Assembly (NCBI GenBank): GCA_027487845.1
Contig: JAIYCV010000023.1
Span: forward strand, 124,001-188,000
DNA: 64,000 nt
From: Flammeovirgaceae bacterium
GTDB lineage: Bacteria; Bacteroidota; Bacteroidia; Cytophagales; Cyclobacteriaceae
Direction of reading: 5' to 3'
Below the pieces are notes generated by a model, which was not told where the DNA came from, searched no databases, and worked only from the letters and a program-made list of their open reading frames with translations. Position numbers and translations under genes: made by a program. Of this stretch, positions 56,138 through 63,638 are shown piece by piece; within the stretch, counting starts at the first letter, position 1; the number at the start of each line of letters is the position of its first letter.

Positions 56138-56347
56138 ATGGAAAATCAAACAACTAAATCCGACAAGAAACTTTCGTTACGGGAATTTCTTTCGCTAGGC
56201 GAAGTGGGGGGGTATTTTTTTAGGAAGAAAGACCCCAACCGCCCTTCTAATATCAACATTAAAATGATGCATGGCATCAATAAAATATCCATTACCATCT
56301 TCCTATTGGGTGTTTTGTTCATTATTGCCAAAAGGTTCTTTTTGTGA
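56138..56347 (+). CDS. Small conserved membrane protein (DUF6728-like)
   Basis: 69 residues from ATG 56138, 11 bases after ispG; the frame begins at 56111 but would overlap ispG. Sequence: a short basic head, then S-L-G-E-V-G-G-Y-F-F-R-K-K-D, then M-M-H-G-I-N-K-I-S-I and one membrane helix. This pattern recurs in Cytophagales near unrelated genes. Function unknown; the family name is from memory. Confidence 0.72.
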   Translation: MENQTTKSDKKLSLREFLSLGEVGGYFFRKKDPNRPSNINIKMMHGINKISITIFLLGVLFIIAKRFFL

Positions 56348-56421
56348 AATAGGCATCCAACAAAACGGCACAATAATTAGGGCGCGTTGATTCTATGTGA
56401 CAAATAAAAAGCAATTGACAG

Positions 56422-56775
56422 GTGAATATTGAAGAATATCGATCCTATTGCTTGGCCAAGAAAGGCGTAACCGAAGAATTTCCCTTCGATAACGAAACAT
56501 TGGTTTTTAAGGTAGCCGGAAAGATGTTTGCTCTCACTAATGTATCCACTTTTGCAAGTATTAACTTGAAATGCGACCCTGAAAAGGCGGTAGAATTGAG
56601 AGACCAATATCCAGCGGTATTGCCTGGTTATCACATGAATAAGAAGCATTGGAATACTATTTTGCTGGATGGTTCAATTCCCAGTAAGCTACTTCAAAAT
56701 TGGATTGATGAGTCTTATATCCGCGTAGTAAACGCCCTACCAAAACGAGAAAGAGCTTCTTTTTTTACTTTATAA
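56422..56775 (+). CDS. MmcQ/YjbR-family protein
   Basis: 117 residues from GTG 56422. Family features are the F-P-F-D-N-E-T-L-V-F-K-V motif (about 20-31), F-A-L-T-N-V, and the G-Y-H-M-N-K-K-H-W-N-T-I stretch (about 69-80). The fold is a CyaY-like DNA-binding-type domain with no agreed function. Confidence 0.9.
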   Translation: MNIEEYRSYCLAKKGVTEEFPFDNETLVFKVAGKMFALTNVSTFASINLKCDPEKAVELRDQYPAVLPGYHMNKKHWNTILLDGSIPSKLLQNWIDESYIRVVNALPKRERASFFTL

Positions 56776-56817
56776 TCTGAAAATCAATCAATTGATACTC
56801 AACTATTGCATCTTAAG

Positions 56818-56849
56818 TTTGCTTTAGCAGGTCAGTTTTTTTATTTTTG
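56818..56849 (+). promoter_or_regulatory. -33/-7 promoter of the lipoprotein gene
   Basis: TTTG (56818-56821), 20 bases, TATTTTTG (56842-56849): both Bacteroidota elements at normal distance. The start ATG is 20 bases beyond. Confidence 0.6.
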
Positions 56850-56868
56850 AAAATCTGTCTACTCATAA

Positions 56869-57888
56869 ATGAGCAAAGGTTTTCTAGTTATTGTTGTTTT
56901 TGTTCTAATTTCAGCATGTTCAACGCAGCGAAAAATATGTCCTGCCTACCAAAGTGCCTTTATTTTTGATCAGGAAGCACTCAGAAAAAAATTCAGTTAT
57001 TTCGAAAACGACTCCACTCCAAAAGTGTATACAGCAAGTAGAAACAACTATTTGGTAATTCCTGAACAATCGTACCGAAAGAAGTTGAAAAGCCTTCAAA
57101 CAATTGAAATGAAGCCGGTTTATACCGTTTTGCCAGACACGAGCGCTGAAAAGAAAGGTAAAGGAGAAGGTGATTTTTACAAGGCACCCGAAAATATCGA
57201 CTCGCTTTTGAGAACCCAAACACGCGATGTAGAAGCACCGCCTGAAACACCTAAGGCAATGGATAGTGCAGTGGTGGCAAAGAAAGATAGTGTGGAAGTT
57301 GACAGTTCTTATCAAATAACGAAGGATAAAGAAGTTCGGTTTTACAGGTATCATTGGGATACGTTGAGAAGACGAACTGAAAATCTTCGAGGGAAGAAAG
57401 GTGAAGAGCTATCCACGTTGTATAAAAAATATCAAAAAAGCAATGACAGTGCCAAGTACAGGGTTGATAATATTCGCTATCGGTCTGAGCAAGAGTTGTA
57501 CATGTGGTATTTACGCGATGTGCTCGTATTGCCTGATGTGAGAGCCGCCATGGAAGACGAAAAAAGAGCCAAGGATACGACCAGAAGAATCAAAGATGAA
57601 CCTGACACTGTGAAGAAGGTTGGATTCTTTAAAGGGCTAAAAGGATTATTCAAGAAGAAACCAAAATCGGATTCGACCAATGTTGCGGAATCCGTGCCCA
57701 CCGAAGAGGAAGAGGAGAGTTTAGACGAGAATACCGATCCAGTTGTGGTCGATTCGGTTGTAACCAAGAAAAAGAAAAGGAAGAAAAAGAGTAAGTCAAC
57801 TGAGCCTAAAAAGGAAAATCCTAAACCCGTAAAAGAAAAGAAAAAAGATCCTGTAAAGAAGGAAGAAGACGAAGACGATGGGTTTTAG
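56869..57888 (+). CDS. Lipoprotein with long charged tail
   Basis: 339 residues. Lipobox L-I-S-A-C-S (Cys17). A middle helical portion (about 150-235) is followed by a very Lys/Glu-rich low-complexity end. The mature part begins C-S-T-Q-R-K-I-C-P-A-Y-Q-S-A-F-I-F, which I associate with Bacteroidota envelope lipoproteins of unknown role. It ends five bases from the convergent SRAP-like gene. Confidence 0.8.
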   Translation: MSKGFLVIVVFVLISACSTQRKICPAYQSAFIFDQEALRKKFSYFENDSTPKVYTASRNNYLVIPEQSYRKKLKSLQTIEMKPVYTVLPDTSAEKKGKGEGDFYKAPENIDSLLRTQTRDVEAPPETPKAMDSAVVAKKDSVEVDSSYQITKDKEVRFYRYHWDTLRRRTENLRGKKGEELSTLYKKYQKSNDSAKYRVDNIRYRSEQELYMWYLRDVLVLPDVRAAMEDEKRAKDTTRRIKDEPDTVKKVGFFKGLKGLFKKKPKSDSTNVAESVPTEEEEESLDENTDPVVVDSVVTKKKKRKKKSKSTEPKKENPKPVKEKKKDPVKKEEDEDDGF

Positions 57889-57892
57889 GTCG

Positions 57893-58591
57893 TCAATCAA
57901 ATAGGGTCAAATTGCCAAACTGGTCGGACGCGGGCGCTGGCAAAATAAGCAATGAGTCATCGATCGACAAATTGTTAATTCTCGCGGATACAGTAAATGC
58001 GTCCATTTGCTCCGAAGGATAAGGCTTCAAGGAACTCACTAATTCTTCCTGTGTAATTTTGTTACTCAACCAAACCTTCTCGGCCGAAGGCTCTAATATC
58101 ACAGGCATCCTCTCATCGTATAGCGAAATCAATGAATTTGCGTTCGTTGTTATCACGGTGAAGGTGTGAAAAAACTCCCCATTTTCATCATCGTATTCTT
58201 CCCAAATACCAGCCATGGCAAAGGCGGCATTGTTTTTTAAGGTAACGCGATAGGGGATCTGGGTTTTTTTTCCAACCTTCTTCCAAATGTAAATTCCATC
58301 CGCAGGAATAATGCATCGTTGCTTGCTCAGTGCTTTTTTTAAGATTGGTTTTTCGTGAACGGACTCCGCTCGTGTATGGATTATTTTTTCGCTAATTGTT
58401 TTGTTTTTTGCCCATTGCGGAGCAATACCCCAGTAGAAGAACGACAGGCCATCCGACCCAGTATTTGTTATTACGGGCAGAAGTTGAGCCGGGGCAGCAT
58501 TAAACCTTGGCTTGTAAGCCGATGAGACCTCAATTTCAAAACGTTTTTCTAAATCAGATGCAGTGGAAGAAATGGAATACCGGCTACTCAT
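57893..58591 (-). CDS. SRAP-family (YedK/HMCES-like) protein lacking all catalytic residues
   Basis: 232 residues from ATG 58591, which overlaps the end of the upstream hydrolase gene by 8 bases; an in-frame start at 58666 would lie far inside that gene. SRAP proteins bind abasic sites through Cys2. Here the start is M-S-S-R-Y in place of M-C-G-R-F. Against E. coli YedK the other site residues are also changed: Asn75 to His (I-H-T-R-A-E), Glu105 to Ile (G-I-Y-I-W-K-K), His160 to Asp (Y-D-E-R-M-P). The fold core (R-F-N-A-A-P-A-Q, F-Y-W-G, P-A-D-G) is kept. It is probably a binding protein or an enzyme with another chemistry. Confidence 0.85.
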   Translation of the reverse strand: MSSRYSISSTASDLEKRFEIEVSSAYKPRFNAAPAQLLPVITNTGSDGLSFFYWGIAPQWAKNKTISEKIIHTRAESVHEKPILKKALSKQRCIIPADGIYIWKKVGKKTQIPYRVTLKNNAAFAMAGIWEEYDDENGEFFHTFTVITTNANSLISLYDERMPVILEPSAEKVWLSNKITQEELVSSLKPYPSEQMDAFTVSARINNLSIDDSLLILPAPASDQFGNLTLFD

Positions 58592-59531
58592 AAGTTTGGA
58601 TAAAGTCAAGCGCACGAAGCTCTGACCAATATAAACCATTTTGGCTAAAAAGTGTAAACCCAACATGCCCTCCTTTTTCAGGGATTTCGATTTTCACATA
58701 TTTATGGTTGCGTAATAAATCGACTGGAAAACACTCGCGGCTTAAAAACGGATCGTTCGCAGCGTTAACTAGCAGAGTCGGAGTTTCTATACTTTTCAGG
58801 AATTGAATGGAACTCGACTTTTGGTAATAATCAATCGCGTTGGCAAAGCCATGAAGCGGAGCGGTAAAGTTATTATCAAACTCAATCAGTGAGCCCACCC
58901 TCTCAAGCTTGCTAACATCTAATTGTACAAATTTCTGCGCTTTCGATCGAATCTTATTTTTTAAACTTTTTAAAAAACGATTAGAATAAATTCTGTTGGC
59001 GCCTGTCGAAAGTTGCAAACAACTTGAATGCAGATGACAAGGAACCGAAAAAACCACAGCTTTTCTGATCAAGCCAACTACTTTTCTTTCCCCTAAGTAT
59101 TTTAATGTTAGATTTCCGCCAAGACTAAAACCAATCAAAACGATTTCTGTGTACGCATTCTTTTTAATTGCGTGGTTGATCACTTCGTCCAGATCATCCG
59201 TAGCACCACTGTGATAGAATTTCAAATTCCAATTCATCTCCTCGCTGCATCCGCGGTAATTCCAAGCTAGGCAATCAAATCCCTTAGCTAGAAACGCGTT
59301 GACTATACCGATAATGTAGCCCCTATTTGTATTCCCTTCTAAACCGTGAGAAACAATAACGAGTCGTTGAGAATTTATTTTTACCCAATCTAGGTCTAGA
59401 AAGTCGCCATCTTTTAAAATCAGCCGATCACGCTCATATTTTTTGGCGAGCGAAACATTTCTAAAAATTGCCGGATAGACGGTTTCTAGATGACTATTAA
59501 AAAGAATGCGCGGTCGTTTATAATCAATCAT
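58584..59531 (-). CDS. YheT-type alpha/beta hydrolase
   Basis: 315 residues. Nucleophile in G-F-S-L-G-G, acid in N-A-A-N-D-P-F, and His in K-G-G-H-V-G-F, matching the YheT/ABHD1 family of membrane-associated hydrolases. Y-R-G-C-S near 85-95 is also typical. It starts six bases after the TerC-YfiT gene and overlaps the SRAP-like gene, so the three form one minus-strand operon. Substrate unknown. Confidence 0.9.
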   Translation of the reverse strand: MIDYKRPRILFNSHLETVYPAIFRNVSLAKKYERDRLILKDGDFLDLDWVKINSQRLVIVSHGLEGNTNRGYIIGIVNAFLAKGFDCLAWNYRGCSEEMNWNLKFYHSGATDDLDEVINHAIKKNAYTEIVLIGFSLGGNLTLKYLGERKVVGLIRKAVVFSVPCHLHSSCLQLSTGANRIYSNRFLKSLKNKIRSKAQKFVQLDVSKLERVGSLIEFDNNFTAPLHGFANAIDYYQKSSSIQFLKSIETPTLLVNAANDPFLSRECFPVDLLRNHKYVKIEIPEKGGHVGFTLFSQNGLYWSELRALDFIQTYE

Positions 59532-59537
59532 TAAACA

Positions 59538-60890
59538 CTAAGCCCATCCTTTTCTTTCTTTCAATGATGTAATTTGAGCTAAATGATGTTCTCCATGCCA
59601 TGCGTACATCGCTATAGTTCTATCAATTCGAACATGTTTGCTCGTATCCGGATGAATAAATGTCCTCTCTCTGTCTTCAGGTGTAAGGCCACCAAGAAGC
59701 GCAACCCATTTTTTGTGTAAATCCTTCAAGACGTCTAAAGAAAGAGTTGGGCTCAGTTTTGTTTCAGGTGTTTTTGCCCACGCTTTTTCATCGTAGGCTT
59801 TAATAGTAGGCTCATTTTCTGTTAGCGTCCACTTTACCCTTATATATGCATTCAAATGACTATCCGAAACATGATGCACTACTTGACGAACAGACCACCC
59901 TCCATCTCTATAAGGCGTGTCTAGCTGTTGCTCATTAAGGTTTTTAATGGCACTTTCCAATTTCGCAGGAAGCGACTCAATGCGCTCAATGCATAATGCT
60001 ACTTCTTCAGCAGTATAATTGTCTTTGGGAGAAAATTTCCCAATTGGATATTTTAGCCCTTCTTCTTCTTTGGAAAGCGAAGGTGTAGGTTTTTTTTCTG
60101 ACTCTGCTTTGTTATATGCCTTTTTATTGAGCTTAATCGGGTTCGTTTTTCGATTCTTCTTCACCCTAATATTTGTTAATTCAATGAGCAGCGAAAAAGC
60201 TACAGCGAAGTAGATATACCCCTTAGGAACCTTAAATTCAAGTGCTTCCAAAAACAACATGAAGCCAATTAGGATAAGAAACCCAAGTGCGAGTACCTCC
60301 ATGGAAGGATGTTGCTGGATAAATCTGCTTATGTGACCCGAGAAGAACATCATTACAATTATGGAAACGACAACGGCAATAATCATAATGATCACTTTAT
60401 CTGGATCAACTATTCCTACCGCGGTTAAAATCGAATCGAAGGAAAAAACGATGTCTAGCAGAATGATTTGCACAATAGTACCAGCCAATGTTACCACCAC
60501 TTTCTTTTTCTTCTGTCCGTGCCCATGCTCTTCGTCACTCTCCATTCCATGGTTGATCTCCATCGTACTTTTCGCGATTAGAAACAGACCACCAAAGCCG
60601 AGAATCAAATCTTTGCCGCTAAAACTTTTAGCCTCACCAAACACGAAATTGGCCGGAACTGTAAAAAGAGGTTGTGTAAATTGAATTATCCATGTAATTG
60701 TTAATAGCAATGCGATTCTAACGAACATCGCCAGAAAGAGTCCCAAGTTTCTAGCCTTGGTTCTTTGTTCTTCGGGAAGTTTATTAGAAACAATTGAAAT
60801 GAATATGATATTGTCGATACCTAAGACAATTTCTAAAAAACAGAGGGTAAGAAGAGCCAGCCAAGTGTCAGCTTTTAGAAACAATTCCAT
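59538..60890 (-). CDS. TerC-family membrane protein fused to a YfiT/DinB-type thiol-transferase domain
   Basis: 450 residues in one uninterrupted frame. Residues 1-245 are a TerC-family protein with acidic motifs L-G-I-D26-N and F-S-F-D151-S within about seven helices; TerC members are linked to tellurite resistance and manganese export. After a charged linker (about 246-278) comes a full YfiT-type four-helix domain (279-450), starting L-K-Y-P-I-G-K-F as free-standing YfiT proteins do. Metal ligands are H339/H340 and H432 plus H435/H436. YfiT (BstA) joins bacillithiol to electrophiles. I know no standard protein with this domain pair. It opens the operon with the hydrolase and SRAP-like genes. 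Confidence 0.88.
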   Translation of the reverse strand: MELFLKADTWLALLTLCFLEIVLGIDNIIFISIVSNKLPEEQRTKARNLGLFLAMFVRIALLLTITWIIQFTQPLFTVPANFVFGEAKSFSGKDLILGFGGLFLIAKSTMEINHGMESDEEHGHGQKKKKVVVTLAGTIVQIILLDIVFSFDSILTAVGIVDPDKVIIMIIAVVVSIIVMMFFSGHISRFIQQHPSMEVLALGFLILIGFMLFLEALEFKVPKGYIYFAVAFSLLIELTNIRVKKNRKTNPIKLNKKAYNKAESEKKPTPSLSKEEEGLKYPIGKFSPKDNYTAEEVALCIERIESLPAKLESAIKNLNEQQLDTPYRDGGWSVRQVVHHVSDSHLNAYIRVKWTLTENEPTIKAYDEKAWAKTPETKLSPTLSLDVLKDLHKKWVALLGGLTPEDRERTFIHPDTSKHVRIDRTIAMYAWHGEHHLAQITSLKERKGWA

Positions 60891-60956
60891 ACGTAGATAT
60901 TAGATTTGGATTAAAGTGTCGAAATTAAGCAAAGCCTTTAACTTTCAAAAAAAATC

Positions 60957-60980
60957 AAAAAAGCACGTACGTACTTTTTT
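60957..60980. promoter_or_regulatory. 24-bp near-palindrome centred on ACGTACGT
   Basis: AAAAAAG-C-ACGTACGT-A-CTTTTTT, one mismatched pair. It lies 67-90 bases upstream of the TerC-YfiT start. Operator-like, in a 308-base gap (60891-61198) that otherwise shows only a small GCGGA/TCCGC hairpin near 61020. Confidence 0.35.
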
Positions 60981-61198
60981 CTCCTTTAGATCGACAAAAA
61001 GTCAGTTTACAACTTTAAAGCGGATTGTTTTCCGCTGATTTGAAGCGTAAATATTTTTTAAAATTGCAATTAAAAATTGGTTTTCAAAGCAATACTCGTT
61101 TTTTAAGTCAAATTCTAGGTGTAATGAAATAATAGAACATTGACTTTTTCAAAAACAACTAGTACACTTGTATGCTATAGTGTTTTAATTTTTACGCC

Positions 61199-61504
61199 AT
61201 GACTGAAATTGAGTATCAAGATGTTAATAACCGGCTAGTTCGGTTGGAGCAAAACCTTCCAAATGATTTTCTTTTAGGCCTTTATACCGATCTTGTGAGG
61301 CAGCATATCAATTTGCTGAAGGACCTAGTTCACAACCGGTTTTCAAGGGAAGATTTTGAAAATCAAATCAGATTAGAAAAAGATGTGAAAATTTTGGAGC
61401 GTAATCTGACAAATCTGAATGAATTATTGGCTCGAAATACGATTGCTAGATTGAAGGCAGGCATAAATGAGGTGGTTTCAACCACGGAGGCCAATGTTAA
61501 TTAA
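61199..61504 (+). CDS. Hypothetical coiled-coil protein
   Basis: 101 residues, predicted mostly helical with heptad-like Leu spacing and many charged residues (N-R-L-V-R-L-E-Q-N-L; V-K-I-L-E-R-N-L-T-N-L-N-E-L-L). No signal peptide or Cys. I do not recognise it. A perfect 19-bp inverted repeat covers its stop codon. The lysine-rich gene starts 63 bases downstream. Confidence 0.6.
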   Translation: MTEIEYQDVNNRLVRLEQNLPNDFLLGLYTDLVRQHINLLKDLVHNRFSREDFENQIRLEKDVKILERNLTNLNELLARNTIARLKAGINEVVSTTEANVN

Positions 61505-61535
61505 TTGTTAAGTTTGTTAACAATTAATTAACATT
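61493..61535. repeat. Perfect 19-bp inverted repeat over a stop codon
   Basis: AATGTTAATTAATTGTTAA (61493-61511), loop GTTTG, TTAACAATTAATTAACATT (61517-61535). It includes the TAA of the hypothetical gene. No T run follows, so it is not a classical terminator; it could stabilise the 3' end or be a protein site. Confidence 0.6.
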
Positions 61536-61567
61536 ACTTAGTTTTGAATTTCAAAAAAACAATCGTT

Positions 61568-61810
61568 ATGATTACAAAAAAGGAAATTCAAAGTAAAGTT
61601 CAGGAATCTGTTGAACAGGCGATAACCAAGATCGAAACTAGCCAACCTTCGAAAAAGACTCAAAAAATTATCAAAAAGTCAAGTAAGAAATTGGCTTCAT
61701 CGATTAAAAGGGACTTGAAAAAGACCTCGAAGCAGCTAAAGAAAATTTCTAGCAAAGAGAAGCCAAAGGCAAAAAAGAAATCTGAAAAGCAGATAGAACT
61801 GGTTGCCTAG
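61568..61810 (+). CDS. Lysine-rich basic protein, histone-H1-like
   Basis: 80 residues from ATG 61568 (a TTG at 61544 also exists in frame). After residue 25 more than one third of the residues are Lys, with S-K-K, K-K-S-S-K-K and K-A-K-K-K repeats. It resembles bacterial histone-H1-like DNA-binding proteins in composition only. May bind nucleic acid. It ends convergently with yebC. Confidence 0.6.
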   Translation: MITKKEIQSKVQESVEQAITKIETSQPSKKTQKIIKKSSKKLASSIKRDLKKTSKQLKKISSKEKPKAKKKSEKQIELVA

Positions 61811-61824
61811 GTACCATTAACGAA

Positions 61825-61866
61825 CTGATTACCATCGCAATAGAATAGCAATGCGATGGTAATCAG
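61825..61866. repeat. Perfect 15-bp inverted repeat between convergent genes
   Basis: CTGATTACCATCGCA (61825-61839), 12-base loop, TGCGATGGTAATCAG (61852-61866). It ends one base before the yebC stop codon region. No T run on either side, but it likely marks the 3' end of both transcripts. Confidence 0.6.
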
Positions 61867-61867
61867 A

Positions 61868-62575
61868 TTACGCCAAGTTATGAAATACATTCTGGACGTC
61901 ATCATCGGCCTCTAGCATTTCAACTAGTTTTAATACTTCGTCCTGTTCAGCTTCGCTCAACGCTTTTGTAGCACTTGGTATATATTGCAATTCCGAGCTT
62001 TTCGCCTCCAAGTTTTTTGCTTCCAAAAATTTGAGCATATGGCCGAATTCATTGAAGGAAGTGTAAACAATTGTTCCTTCTTCTTCCGTTTGAATATCTT
62101 CTGCGCCTGCGTCTATTAAATCAAGTTCTAGTTCTTCAAGATTTAACTTACCAGGGGCAAACTTGAAAACGCCTTTGCGTTCAAACATGAAAGCCACCGA
62201 ACCGGAGTTACCCATACTTCCGCCATTTTTTGAAAAAATGAGGCGGACGTTTGCGACTGTACGCGTTGGATTATCCGTGGCGCATTCAACCACTATAGGC
62301 ACACCATGTGGCGCATATCCTTCATAAATAACTTCTTGAAAATCCTTTTCCTCCTTTGATGATGCTCTTTTTATGGCTGCCTCCACCCGATCCTTAGGCA
62401 TATTCATGCCTTTGGCATTTTGGATCACCATTCGAAGCTTAGGATTATTCTCAGGTAAGGGCCCCCCGTGTTTTACCGCAATTGATATGTCTTTGCCAAT
62501 TCGAGTAAAGCCTTTCGCCATCTTATCAAAGCGGGCAAACATTTTATGCTTTCTCTTTTCAAATACGCGTCCCAT
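61868..62575 (-). CDS. yebC: YebC/PmpR-family protein
   Basis: 235 residues, family length. Typical signatures: M-G-R-V-F-E-K-R at the start, D-R-V-E-A-A-I-K-R-A, Y-E-G-Y-A-P-H-G-V and N-P-T-R-T-V-A. The family acts as transcription regulator or translation factor (TACO1-like), helping ribosomes at difficult sequences. Single gene. Confidence 0.95.
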   Translation of the reverse strand: MGRVFEKRKHKMFARFDKMAKGFTRIGKDISIAVKHGGPLPENNPKLRMVIQNAKGMNMPKDRVEAAIKRASSKEEKDFQEVIYEGYAPHGVPIVVECATDNPTRTVANVRLIFSKNGGSMGNSGSVAFMFERKGVFKFAPGKLNLEELELDLIDAGAEDIQTEEEGTIVYTSFNEFGHMLKFLEAKNLEAKSSELQYIPSATKALSEAEQDEVLKLVEMLEADDDVQNVFHNLA

Positions 62576-62685
62576 GGTGTTAGAATTAAGACTGTAAAAA
62601 TAGTATGATTAGCTTTTTTGGAAAAATATGCTTTTCACTTCTTTATAATAGTAGAAAACGATACTGGATATTTTTTCTTGGTCCA

Positions 62686-63621
62686 TTAAGACCCACTAGC
62701 ACGTTTGGGGAAATTAAAGAGCAGAGAACTGATTACTGGTGCGAAGAAAATAAGCATCGTTAAAAGCGACAAAAAAAGTTCCACTTTTGAATCTTCTCCT
62801 AGCTTGCTAATATACGATTCTGGCTGATAGTGCGAGAGTAATGACATCAACAGTTTCAATGACAACATCAAAATAACGATAAAAGCAGAGGTTTCTAAGA
62901 AGGTGTATTTCTCCATGAGTTTTACAAACCATTGGGCAATGAAACGCATCGCAAGAATGCCAATAAAGACGCCCACATAAATCAAAAGAATATTAGGGGT
63001 GAAGGCTACCGCGGCAAATACATTATCAATTGAGAAAGCCATATCCATTATTTCAACTAGAATGACGGTAGACCAAAATGTGCCAATTTTTTTATAGAAG
63101 AATTGATACACTTTATTGTTGGATTTGTTAATTTCTCCGTCATCTTCCATATCTTCCTTTATTTTTGCGATCGAGTAGACTAGGTATGCTAAATAAATTC
63201 CAGACAGTATTCTAAATGTCCATAATGCTGTAATACTTATAGAGCCATCGTTCTGAATTAAGAATAGTAAGGCGGCTAAACTCAGGAACCTGGAAATTAG
63301 TGAGCCGATCTCACCGAGTTTTAATTGATGCTTAAATTGATCAATCACTAGCCAAAGCAGGTAAAGGCCACCAATTGGCTTCAGCCACCAAAAGCCAATT
63401 AAATAGGACGCAAAGATCATGGCTAAACCACGAAAGGCGTAAGCACCTAAAATGCCATAGCGAAGTGCCCTGCTTCGTTGCTCTTTGGGCAAATCGATAA
63501 CTAAGGTAGCTAGCACAGCGGCATTATCTACGGAGAGTAAACTCTCAATTATTATTAAATTCCCAATTACAGCTAATGAGGGCAGTGGATTGTTGAGAAT
63601 TTCTTGAAGTAATTCGTTCAT
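62686..63621 (-). CDS. TerC-family membrane protein, second copy
   Basis: 311 residues with nine or so membrane segments. Acidic motifs L-L-S-V-D-N-A-A near 28-35 and F-S-I-D-N-V-F near 207-213 are conserved. It resembles the DUF475-like branch of TerC. Unlike the TerC protein at 60 kb it has no C-terminal domain. It is directly downstream of smc (17 bases), probably cotranscribed. Confidence 0.88.
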   Translation of the reverse strand: MNELLQEILNNPLPSLAVIGNLIIIESLLSVDNAAVLATLVIDLPKEQRSRALRYGILGAYAFRGLAMIFASYLIGFWWLKPIGGLYLLWLVIDQFKHQLKLGEIGSLISRFLSLAALLFLIQNDGSISITALWTFRILSGIYLAYLVYSIAKIKEDMEDDGEINKSNNKVYQFFYKKIGTFWSTVILVEIMDMAFSIDNVFAAVAFTPNILLIYVGVFIGILAMRFIAQWFVKLMEKYTFLETSAFIVILMLSLKLLMSLLSHYQPESYISKLGEDSKVELFLSLLTMLIFFAPVISSLLFNFPKRASGS

Positions 63622-63638
63622 TGCTACTAATATTTTTG

